64,000 nt of DNA, taken from the NCBI GenBank assembly GCA_024707225.1, contig JANQAE010000001.1, forward strand, positions 1,116,001 to 1,180,000, read 5' to 3'. The notes under the pieces were generated by a model. It saw only the letters and a list, made by a program, of their open reading frames with translations, made no database searches and was not told the origin of the DNA. Positions 18,142 to 26,788 of the stretch are shown piece by piece (the stretch's first letter is position 1; the number at the start of each line of letters is the position of its first letter). The DNA is from Dokdonella sp. (lineage in GTDB: Bacteria > Pseudomonadota > Gammaproteobacteria > Xanthomonadales > Rhodanobacteraceae). The position numbers were made by a program, and so were the translations under genes.

Positions 18142-18562
18142 AAGACCATCATCTGCCCTGCGCGACCGGACGTCCACGGCTGCTCGCACCCGTCACGCGC
18201 CCCGGACGGGCCGTCGCGGCAGGGGTTGCGTCGCGCATCGTGATCGGGCGCGACGCGTTTCTCGAGCGTCCGCGCATGGCTCGGACGATGATGCGACGAG
18301 GATCGGCTCGCCCGCCCCGGCGGTACGGGCCGATTCACCGCGCGACGACGGCGCCCGTCCGTCTCCGGGCGTTCGAACTACCGCTCTGCCGACCGCGGGT
18401 TCTCTCGTTCCCTTGACCGCGACGGTGCCGCGCAACTCGCACAAGCGGACCGGTCCCGGACACGCGTGTCGGTGTCGGCGATGTGAAGGCGTTCGCGTAT
18501 TCGGATCGCGTGCCGCCGCGGCGACTCGCTACAATGGCCGAAAGTGGACTTTGGAACGCCGC
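18142..18562. other. Intergenic region upstream of the sigma factor gene
   Basis: About 420 bases between the permease and the ECF sigma gene. Open frames on both strands lack conserved features. It probably contains the promoter of the sigma/kinase unit, but I cannot point to a convincing motif. Confidence 0.3.
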
Positions 18563-19162
18563 ATGCCGCGCGCCGTCGATTCAGCCGATGAAGTCGTACT
18601 CGATCGGTTGCAGGACACGTTAACCCGCGCACTATGTGATCCGTCTCACAGTCTGGCCTCGATGATGACCGAGGCGTACCGGAATCTGCTGCGCGTCGCG
18701 CATGTGCAGCGCAATGCCTACGGCGCCAGCCCGACCCTGTCGACCACGGCCCTGGTCCACGAGGTCTATCTCAAGCTGCAGGAATCGCCGGACCTCGCCG
18801 TCTCGGACATCAACCATTTCTATTACCTGGCGACGCGCGCGATGCGCTTCGTACTGACCGACCATGCGCGCAGGAAGCTGGCGCGCAAGCGCGGCAATGC
18901 GGTGCCGCTGGAACCGCTCGACGAGCACGCCGCGCCGGACATCGACGGACGCCATGCCGAACAGGTGTTGGAGATCAACGAGGTCATCGATCAGCTCGGC
19001 CGGATATTTCCGCGCATGGCGCAGATCGTCTCGCTGCGGTTCTACGTCGGTCTGGGCGACGCGGAGATCGGCGCCGCGCTCGGCATCGACGAGCGGACCG
19101 TGCGCCGCGACTGGATCAAGGCGCGCGGCTGGATGATCGGCCGTCTGCGCGAGGCCGACTGA
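18563..19162 (+). CDS. ECF-type RNA polymerase sigma factor, kinase-associated (ECF43-like)
   Basis: A 199-residue sigma factor with region 2 (about residues 30-100, STTALVHEVYLKLQES followed by INHFYYLATRAMRFVLTDHARRK) and region 4 (about 145-195, FPRMAQIVSLRFYVGLGDAEIGAALGIDERTVRRDW, with the helix-turn-helix). This is the subfamily with long region 2 found next to Hanks-type kinase genes; in Xanthomonas citri the EcfK/PknS pair of this type is known to be activated through the kinase rather than an anti-sigma factor. No anti-sigma gene is seen here and the kinase gene follows after about 290 bases, in line with that mechanism. ATG at 18563 is preferred; a TTG 12 bases earlier is possible. 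Confidence 0.85.
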   Translation: MPRAVDSADEVVLDRLQDTLTRALCDPSHSLASMMTEAYRNLLRVAHVQRNAYGASPTLSTTALVHEVYLKLQESPDLAVSDINHFYYLATRAMRFVLTDHARRKLARKRGNAVPLEPLDEHAAPDIDGRHAEQVLEINEVIDQLGRIFPRMAQIVSLRFYVGLGDAEIGAALGIDERTVRRDWIKARGWMIGRLREAD

Positions 19163-19456
19163 CGCCGCCGCGGCGGGTCCGGCGCGGCCGGCGCGAGGGC
19201 GGGTTGAACGGCAGTCGGGGGTTTCGATGCGTCGACTCGCGCACAGGCGGCTCGATGCGCGGTGCGCCGGCTGCTCGTCGCGGGTCGGAAGGCTTGCCGC
19301 CGTGGACGGCGCATCGGCCGCGCTGCGTGGCCGATGCGCATGGCCGGCCGTGCCGTCCCGGATCAAGGCCGGACGCGTGCCAGGCGCGATCGATGCCCGT
19401 CTTTTGCACCAAATTCCGATTCTTGCTTCGCCTCCGACCCAGCACCGACCTCGCCC

Positions 19457-22240
19457 ATGTCGACGCCTCACGCTTCCCTGGACTGGCCCTCGCTCGAAAG
19501 GCAACTGGACGCGCTGCTCGATCTGGCGCCGAGCCAGCGTGCGGCGCGGCTGGCCGAACTCGATCTCAGCGATCCGGTCGAGGCGCGCGCATTGCGCCAG
19601 TGGCTGGCCGACATCGAGCAGGCCGAGCGGGATCCGCTGGCGCAGACCCACGACGGCGAGCGCGTCGGGCCGTGGCGCGCACTACACCGGCTCGGCCGCG
19701 GCGGCATGGGCGACGTCTGGATGGCCGAGCGCAGCGACGGCACCTACGAGAAGCGCGTCGCGATCAAGTTCCTGTACGGCGACACGCCGCAGTTGCGCGC
19801 GCGGCTGGAGATGGAGCGCCACCTGCTCGCGCAGCTGCAGCATCCGCACATACCGCGGCTGATCGACGGCGGCGTGACGTCTGGCGGGCAGCCCTACCTG
19901 GTCACCGACTTCGTCGAGGGCATACGGCTGGACGTGTGGACCCGCACCGGAGCGGCGACCGACCTGGACGTGCGGATCGGTGTCTTTCGCCAGGTCGCGG
20001 CCGCCGTGGCGCATGCGCACGAGCGCTCGGTCGCGCATCGCGACATCAAGCCAAACAACGTCCTGATCGATCGCGACGGCCGCGCGCACCTGCTCGACTT
20101 CGGCGTCGCGCGTCTGCTCAACGAGCAGCGCCGCGCCGACACCGTGCAGCCGCTGACGCTCGAGTACGCCGCGCCCGAGCAGGTACTGAGCGGTTTGGCC
20201 AGCGTCCGTACCGATGTCTACGGGCTCGGTGCCCTGCTCTACTTCCTGATCGCCAGGAGACCGCCGTTCGATCTTCACGACCTGCCGATCGCCGCCTGCG
20301 TGAAGCGCATCTGCGAGGACCTGCCGACCCGGCCGAGCCTGGCGGGAGAGGCGCCGGACCTGCCGCGCGGGCTGACCGCCGATCTCGACGCGATCGCATT
20401 GAAGGCGCTGGCCAAGTCGCCGGACGATCGCTACGCCAACGTCGAGGACCTGCTGCGCGACCTGGATGCGGCGTACGCGCTGCGACCGATCGAGGCGCGC
20501 AAGCTCGACGGCGGCCTGTATCGCACGCGCCGCTTCGTCCGCCGCAACGCGCTGGCGCTGGGCGTCGCGGTCGCGATCGGCCTCAGCCTCGCCGCCGGCA
20601 TCGTGCTGGCGTCATGGCAGGCACGCCTGGCGTCCGAGCAGCGCGACGCCGCGCAGGCGGCGCGTGCGATCGCCGAGACCGAGCGTGCCAATGCACGGGC
20701 GCAGGCGGCGCGCTCGGACATGACGGTCGACTTCCTGCTCTCGGTGCTCGGCTCGGCCGCGCCCGGCAACGAGGCGATCCGGATCGACGATCTGCTCGCG
20801 CTGGCCTCCCGGCGCGTCACCGCCGCGGCCGCGCATCGACCGGAACTCTATCCGCCGCTGTTCGACACGCTGATCCAGGCCTACCAGCAGCGCGGCAACG
20901 CGCGTGCGCTCGCACCGCTGCTGTCCTCGCTGCTGGACGACCCGCAGAAGGACCTGCCGCCGGCCGTCGCCGCCGAGCTGTCGTGTTCGCTCGCCGACCT
21001 GGAGTGGACGAACCAGAACTGGGACGAGGCGCACCGCCGGGCCGAGGCCGGACTGCAGCGGGCCGCCACGCTGGCGCCGGAACGGGCACGCGAGATCCGC
21101 CCGGCCTGCCAGCGCATCCTGGCCGAGCATCGGCTGCTGTCGGGCAAGCTCGCCGATACGCTGACCTACTACTGGCAGGCAGTCGCCGAGATGGGCGATG
21201 CGCCGCCCGATACGCGCAAGAATGCGCTTTTCCTCGGCGCCTACGGCGTCAAGCTCGCGCTGACCGACGATCTGGTCGAGGCGCGCAGACAGTTGCGCCG
21301 ATCGATCGACATGTATGCGCGACTCGGACGCGAGAACAGCGCCGATGCGCTGACGACGCTGGGCCAGCTGGCCTACGCCACGGCCCGTGTCGGCCTGCCG
21401 GTCCAGGCACTGGCCGAGATGCAGCGCGGCATCGAGCTCAACCTCGAAGCGACCGGCCCGACCGCGGACATCGCGATGATGCTGTACGGCCAGGCGCAGA
21501 TCAGCGTGGATCTGGCGCGCGCCGAGGACGCGACGGCCCTGCTCGAGCGCGCGCAGGCGATGGTGCGCGACTTCGCGCCCGATCAGGTCAGGCGCTTTCG
21601 CATCCAGTGGGCAGCCCTCGCCGGCCGCATCGCGACATTGACCGGCGACGAGCACCTGCGCGCCACGAAGATCGCCGAGACCCGCGAGGCCCTCGATGCG
21701 CTCGAGGTGCCGCCGCAGTCACGCCTGCGATCGGCATTGCGCGAAGCGGAGATCGCCGGCGAGACCCTGCTGAAGGCGGCCAGCCCGCAGGAGGCGTTGG
21801 CGCGGTTCGAGAATGCCGAGAACGAGCTGCGCGCGATGGGCGACGCATCGAAGCTGGCGCTGGCGAGGATCATGCTCGGCACCGCGGAGGCGGCGCTCGA
21901 CGTCGGCCGCGGCGACCTGGCCGGTCCGCGGGTCGCCCAGGCGCGCGCGATGCTCGGCGAATCGGTCGATCCGCAGAGCTGGCAGCTCGGCGTCTGCGAT
22001 GCCGTCACGGCCTTTATCGACTGGTACGGCGGCCAGGACCGCCGGACCGCGCGCAGCCGGCTCGATGACGCCATCACGCGCATGCAGTCCGCCCTCGGCG
22101 CCGATCACCCGCGCGTCGTGCGCTGGCAGGCGCGCCTGCAACGGCTCGATACGCCGGTCGCACACGCCGCCGCAGACCGGCCCGAGCGCGTCGCGACCGG
22201 CACGGCGGACCGCTCGGTGAGCAGCGAAAGGCGGCCGTGA
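19457..22240 (+). CDS. Membrane Ser/Thr protein kinase with C-terminal TPR-like region
   Basis: A 927-residue kinase. The cytoplasmic Hanks domain (about residues 70-345) has the glycine loop LGRGGMGDVW (79-88), catalytic lysine in VAIKF near 104, HRDIKPNN near 195, DFG near 214 and APEQV near 235, so it should be active. One membrane helix follows (about 355-380, LALGVAVAIGLSLAAGIVLA), then a long helical TPR-like region (to residue ~890) that would lie in the periplasm and act as sensor. It is the second gene after the ECF sigma gene, so it is probably the kinase that switches that sigma factor on. ATG at 19457 avoids an unrelated low-complexity extension. The 294-base gap before it holds no other gene. 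Confidence 0.9.
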   Translation: MSTPHASLDWPSLERQLDALLDLAPSQRAARLAELDLSDPVEARALRQWLADIEQAERDPLAQTHDGERVGPWRALHRLGRGGMGDVWMAERSDGTYEKRVAIKFLYGDTPQLRARLEMERHLLAQLQHPHIPRLIDGGVTSGGQPYLVTDFVEGIRLDVWTRTGAATDLDVRIGVFRQVAAAVAHAHERSVAHRDIKPNNVLIDRDGRAHLLDFGVARLLNEQRRADTVQPLTLEYAAPEQVLSGLASVRTDVYGLGALLYFLIARRPPFDLHDLPIAACVKRICEDLPTRPSLAGEAPDLPRGLTADLDAIALKALAKSPDDRYANVEDLLRDLDAAYALRPIEARKLDGGLYRTRRFVRRNALALGVAVAIGLSLAAGIVLASWQARLASEQRDAAQAARAIAETERANARAQAARSDMTVDFLLSVLGSAAPGNEAIRIDDLLALASRRVTAAAAHRPELYPPLFDTLIQAYQQRGNARALAPLLSSLLDDPQKDLPPAVAAELSCSLADLEWTNQNWDEAHRRAEAGLQRAATLAPERAREIRPACQRILAEHRLLSGKLADTLTYYWQAVAEMGDAPPDTRKNALFLGAYGVKLALTDDLVEARRQLRRSIDMYARLGRENSADALTTLGQLAYATARVGLPVQALAEMQRGIELNLEATGPTADIAMMLYGQAQISVDLARAEDATALLERAQAMVRDFAPDQVRRFRIQWAALAGRIATLTGDEHLRATKIAETREALDALEVPPQSRLRSALREAEIAGETLLKAASPQEALARFENAENELRAMGDASKLALARIMLGTAEAALDVGRGDLAGPRVAQARAMLGESVDPQSWQLGVCDAVTAFIDWYGGQDRRTARSRLDDAITRMQSALGADHPRVVRWQARLQRLDTPVAHAAADRPERVATGTADRSVSSERRP

Positions 22241-22292
22241 TGCGGTGGACCGCCGGCTGGAGCCGATGCGGCCACCACCGTATGCTGGCCCG

Positions 22293-23459
22293 ATGAACGA
22301 CGACCGCCTCGACACGCCACGCCGTCCGAGCCGCGCAGCGGCAGGCGGCGTGCGGCCCGGACCTGGCCGACGGCCGCTCGTGCGCCATGGCCTGCATCTG
22401 CTGCTGGCTGCGCTGCTGGCTGCCTGCGCGACGCAGGGGCCGCCGCGCCCCGCGCACGATGCCGCCGCGGTGCGCGCCGAAATCGCGCGACGGATGCCGG
22501 CGACCACCGCCGACCGGGCCGGCTGGGCGGCCGACATCGAGATCGCGTTCGGCGCCCAGCGCATCGAGCCGAATGCGGAGAACATCTGCGCGGTGCTGGC
22601 CGTGATCGAGCAGGAATCGGGCTACCGCGCCGATCCGGTCGTCGCCGGTCTGCCGGCGATCGCGCGCCGCGAGATCGATCGCCGCGCCTCGTCCCTGCAC
22701 ATCCCGAAGCGGCTCGTCGATGCGGCGCTCGCGATTCAGTCGACCGACGGCCGGACCTATGCGCAGCGTTTGCGCAGTGCCCGCACCGAGCGCGAGCTCA
22801 GCGAGATCTACGAGGATCTGACCGGCCGCGTTCCGCTCGGCAAGCGGCTGTTCGCCGACATGAACCCGGTGCAGACCGCCGGACCGATGCAGGTCAGCAT
22901 CGCGTTCGCCGAATCGCAGGCCCGGGGCTATCCGTATCCGATCGACGGCTCGATCCGTGCCGAGGCCTTCAGCCGTCGCGGCGGCCTGTACTTCGGCATC
23001 GCCCATCTGCTCGGCTATCGCACGCCGTATACGCGCAAGCTGCACCGCTTCGCCGACTACAACGCCGGCTGGTACGCCAGCCGCAACGCGGCATTCCAGA
23101 GCGCGGTCAGCCTGGCGACCGGCATCACGCTGGCGCTGGACGGCGACCTGCTGCGGCCCGGCGCGCGGTTCGACGATCCCGGTCAGACCGAACGGGCGGT
23201 GCGCACGCTGAGCGGATCGCTCGGCATGGACGACCGCGCGATCCGCGACGCGCTGGCGCGCGGCGACCGGCTCGAATTCGACGACACCGATCTCTACGCG
23301 AAGGTGTACGCGCTGGCCGAAGCGCGTGCAGGCAAGCCGTTGCCGCGCGCGCTCGTGCCGGGGATCAAGCTGGAAAGCCCCAAGATCACGCGCGACCTGA
23401 CCACCGCCTGGTTCGCCACGCGGGTGGACGAGCGCTACCAGCGCTGCATGCGGCGTTAG
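22293..23459 (+). CDS. DUF1615 lipoprotein
   Basis: A 388-residue protein with a late N-terminal signal ending in a lipobox (LLLAALLAACATQ, Cys about residue 46), so a lipoprotein probably of the outer membrane. The rest matches the DUF1615 family by its pattern: ENICAVLAVIEQESGYRADPVV near residue 100, AGPMQVSIAFAE near 205 and FADYNAGWYASRNAAFQ near 255. The glutamate in VIEQESGY and the following GPMQ and YNAG motifs resemble lytic transglycosylases (SLT-like fold), which suggests action on peptidoglycan; this is inference. It starts 52 bases after the kinase stop and may be co-transcribed with it. Confidence 0.8.
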   Translation: MNDDRLDTPRRPSRAAAGGVRPGPGRRPLVRHGLHLLLAALLAACATQGPPRPAHDAAAVRAEIARRMPATTADRAGWAADIEIAFGAQRIEPNAENICAVLAVIEQESGYRADPVVAGLPAIARREIDRRASSLHIPKRLVDAALAIQSTDGRTYAQRLRSARTERELSEIYEDLTGRVPLGKRLFADMNPVQTAGPMQVSIAFAESQARGYPYPIDGSIRAEAFSRRGGLYFGIAHLLGYRTPYTRKLHRFADYNAGWYASRNAAFQSAVSLATGITLALDGDLLRPGARFDDPGQTERAVRTLSGSLGMDDRAIRDALARGDRLEFDDTDLYAKVYALAEARAGKPLPRALVPGIKLESPKITRDLTTAWFATRVDERYQRCMRR

Positions 23460-23759
23460 CGCGGCCTTCACTGCAGGCCGGCACTGCGATCGATGCCGCG
23501 CCGTGCCGCGATACCGCGGCCGGCCACCCCCGAACGCGATGCCGGCCGTCCCGGGGCGTCGGGCCCGCCCGCCTGCATGAACGGAATCGGGCGATGCCGA
23601 AAGCGGGCTTCGAACCACTCCACGAGGTGCGCTGGGCCGATGCGGTGCGCCTGTCGATTCGCGCCCCGCCCGATCGTCGCAGGCAATGAAGGTCGCCTTC
23701 ACGATGCGCCGTCCGCATTCGGACGCGGCCCTCTCACTTCCGTTTGCAAGGAGATCCGC

Positions 23760-24128
23760 ATGTCCTACATCGACGGCTTCGTCATCGCGGTGCCGACCGC
23801 CAACAGGCAGGCCTTCATCGATCATGCACGTACGTTCGACGCCGTTTTCATCGAATACGGCGCCATCCGCATCGTCGAAGGCTGGGGCGATGACGTGCCC
23901 GACGGCAAGGTGACCGACTTCCGCCGGGCGGTTCAGGCGACCGCCGATGAGACGGTCGTGTTCTCGTGGGTGGAATGGCCCGACCGGGCGACCCGCGACG
24001 CCGGCATGAAGAAGATGATGGCCGATCCGCGCATGGACCCGGCCAACGCCGGCATCCCGGCGCTGCCGTTCGACGGCAAGCGCCTGATTTTCGGCGGCTT
24101 CGAGCCGGTCGTCGAACTGAAGCGGTAA
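23760..24128 (+). CDS. DUF1428 family protein (YbaA-like)
   Basis: A 122-residue cytoplasmic protein of the DUF1428 family, a dimeric alpha/beta barrel of unknown role. The typical opening MSYIDGFVIAVPTANRQAF, the VEGWGDDVPDGKVTDF segment and the ending LIFGGFEPVVEL are all present. A strong Shine-Dalgarno (AAGGAGA) just before ATG at 23760 fixes the start. The 300 bases upstream hold nothing else that I recognise. Confidence 0.85.
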   Translation: MSYIDGFVIAVPTANRQAFIDHARTFDAVFIEYGAIRIVEGWGDDVPDGKVTDFRRAVQATADETVVFSWVEWPDRATRDAGMKKMMADPRMDPANAGIPALPFDGKRLIFGGFEPVVELKR

Positions 24129-24382
24129 GGGCCGGCCGGCTCGACAGCAGGTCGACGCCACGGCTCGCTGCGGGCCGGCGCCGCATCCGGAGGTGCCTTG
24201 CCATGCTCTGCGCAACCGGTGCCGCCAGGCGCCGATTGCGCATCAGCGGCGACGCGACGAGGACGGCGCACCGGTCGGAGGTCAGCTCGGGTTAAATCGG
24301 CGAGCGCAAGATGGATCGGCTGCGGCCTGTCGGCCGCGCGCCGAGCCGATCCGTCCCCCCATTGAGCACAGGAGATTCTCAC

Positions 24383-26477
24383 GTGGCCGCGAAGACGAAA
24401 GCCCCCGCCCCGCCTACCGCCGCTCGTCGCTCCAGGTCGGACGTCGGTGCCGGCGGCGAGACGCACCAGCAAGCCGGCGGTACGCATCCGCCGCTGACGA
24501 CCAATCAGGGCATCCCGGTCGCCGACAACCAGAACTCGCTGCGCGCCTACGGTCGTGGACCGACGCTGCTGGAAGATTTCATCCTTCGCGAGAAGATCAC
24601 GCACTTCGACCACGAGCGCATCCCCGAGCGCATCGTGCACGCGCGCGGTTCGGCCGCGCACGGCTACTTCGAGCTGACGCGCTCGCTCAGGAAATACACG
24701 ACCGCCAAGATCCTCGGCGAGGTCGGTGTGCGCACGCCGGTGTTCTGCCGCTTCTCGACGGTCGCCGGCGGCGCCGGCTCGATCGACACGCCGCGCGACG
24801 TGCGCGGCTTCGCGGTGAAGTTCTATACCGGCGAAGGCAACTGGGATCTGGTCGGCAACAACATCCCGGTCTTCTTCATCCAGGACGCGATGAAATTCCC
24901 CGACCTCGTGCACGCGGTCAAGATGGAGCCGGATCGGGGCTTCCCGCAGGCGGCCTCGGCGCACGACACGTTCTGGGACTTCATCTCGCTGATGCCCGAG
25001 TCGATGCACATGATCATGTGGGCGATGAGCGACCGCACGATCCCGCGCTCGCTGCGGATGATCGAGGGCTTCGGCGTGCACAGCTTCCGGCTGCTCGACC
25101 GCAACGGCAAGGCGACCTTCGTCAAGTTCCACTGGCGGCCGCGCCTGGGACTGCAGTCGACCTGTTGGGACGAGGCCGTCAAGATCGCCGGCGCCGATCC
25201 GGACTTCCACCGGCGCGACCTGTTCGAGGCGATCGGGCGCGGCGACTTCCCCGAGTGGGATCTGGGCGTCCAGCTGTTCACCGAAGAGGACGCGGCGCGC
25301 TTCCCGTTCGATCATCTGGACCCGACCAAGCTGATCCCCGAGGAGCTGGTGCCGCTGCAGATCGTCGGCCGCATGGTGCTCGATCGCTGGCCCGACAATT
25401 TCTTCGCCGAGACCGAGCAGGTCGCGTTCTGTCCGGCCAACATCGTGCCGGGCATCGACTTCAGCGAGGACCCGCTGCTGCAGGGCCGCCTGTTCTCGTA
25501 TCTGGACACCCAGCTGCTGCGCCTGGGCGGGCCGAACTTCCACCAGATCCCGGTCAACGCGCCGAAGTGTCCGTTCGCGAACCTGCAGCGTGACGGCCGC
25601 ATGCAGATGCTGCAGCCGAAGGGACGCGTCAACTACGAGCCGAACTCGCTGGGTCCGGACAGCCCGCGCGAGACGCCGGCCGGCTTTCCGCATCACGCGG
25701 CGCACGCTGACGGCGTCAAGACGCGCCTGCGCCCCGAGAGTTTCGCCGACCACTACTCGCAGGCGCGTCTGTTCTATCGCAGCCAGAGCGAGATCGAGCA
25801 GGCGCACATGGCCTATGCGCTGGTGTTCGAACTGTCGAAGGTCGAAACGCCGGCGATACGCGAACGCGTGGTCGGCCACCTGCGCAATGTCGATGCCGAC
25901 CTGGCCGCGCGCGTCGCCGCGGGTCTGGGCCTGGAGCGGATGCCGCCGGCCGCCAAGCCGGCCGTCGAGCCGATCGACATGCCGCCGTCGCCGGCGCTGC
26001 GGCTGATCGGCAAGAACGAGCCGATGCTCGCCGGGCGCGCGATCGGCATCCTCGTCGACGAGGGCTCCGACGGCGCCGCGATCGCGGCGCTGCGCAAGGC
26101 GGTCGAAGCCGAAGGCGCCGCGGTCAAGATCGTCGCGCCGAAGATCGGCGGCGTGCAGCTCAAGAACGGCAAGCATCTGCCGGCCGACGGCAAGCTCGAC
26201 GGTACGCCGTCGGTCGTGTTCGACGCGGTCGCCCTGGTGCTGTCGGCCGACGGTGGGCGCCGGCTCGCCCGCGAGGCGGCCGCGCGTCGACTGGGTACGC
26301 GATGCATTCGGCCATCTCAAGGCGATCGCCGCGAGCGGCGGCGCGCAGCCCGTGCTCGACGCGGCCGGCGTGCAGGCCGATGACGGCATCGTCGACGCCG
26401 GCGACGTGACCGCCTTCCTCGCTGCCGCCAGGACCCGGCAATGGCCGCGCGAGCCCACGCTGCGCACGTTGCCGTGA
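24383..26477 (+). CDS. katE: Large-subunit catalase HPII-type, one frame break near the 3' end
   Basis: A heme catalase (2 H2O2 to water and O2) of the large clade-II type, 697 residues when the frame is corrected. Active-site His lies in [10 protein letters not shown] (His93), the Asn pair in GNNIPVFF (159-160), and the proximal heme Tyr in RLFSYLDTQ (Tyr373). After a linker, the C-terminal class-I-amidotransferase-like (flavodoxin-like) domain runs from about residue 545 to the end. At about 26280-26286 the frame changes: the upstream frame loses similarity after [13 protein letters not shown], while the next frame continues as [11 protein letters not shown] to the stop at 26477, so one base looks surplus in the run GCGGCCGCGCG. 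GTG at 24383 with AGGAGA nine bases upstream is the start. Confidence 0.9.
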
Positions 26478-26788
26478 TCCGATCGCCGCGTCCGCACTGA
26501 CGCTTGCGACCGTCCGCCCGGCCGGCCCGCAACGGGCCGGCCGGGCGCGCGCGCCTCGCTCGGCATCGATGATCCATCGCCGGGACCGGCGATTACGCAG
26601 CGGTGTGCGGGCATCTTCGCGTCCCCGCTCCGCATCGGGCCTGCCCGACCGCCAGCCGCGTCATTTTTTTCTCGCGCTCATTCACGCATACTCACGACCG
26701 CCGCGACCACAGGGGGAACGGCCGTGACGCACTCGCGCCTTCGCGCGGCGAGGCATGCGTACGACTGATCATCAACAAGGGGAGCATC
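26478..26788. other. Intergenic region upstream of the secreted Ig/FN3 protein
   Basis: About 310 bases without a gene. An AT-rich patch at 26662-26698 (a run of seven T, then CATACT) stands out in the GC-rich context and could hold the promoter of the gene starting at 26789, but no full -35/-10 pair is convincing. Confidence 0.3.
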
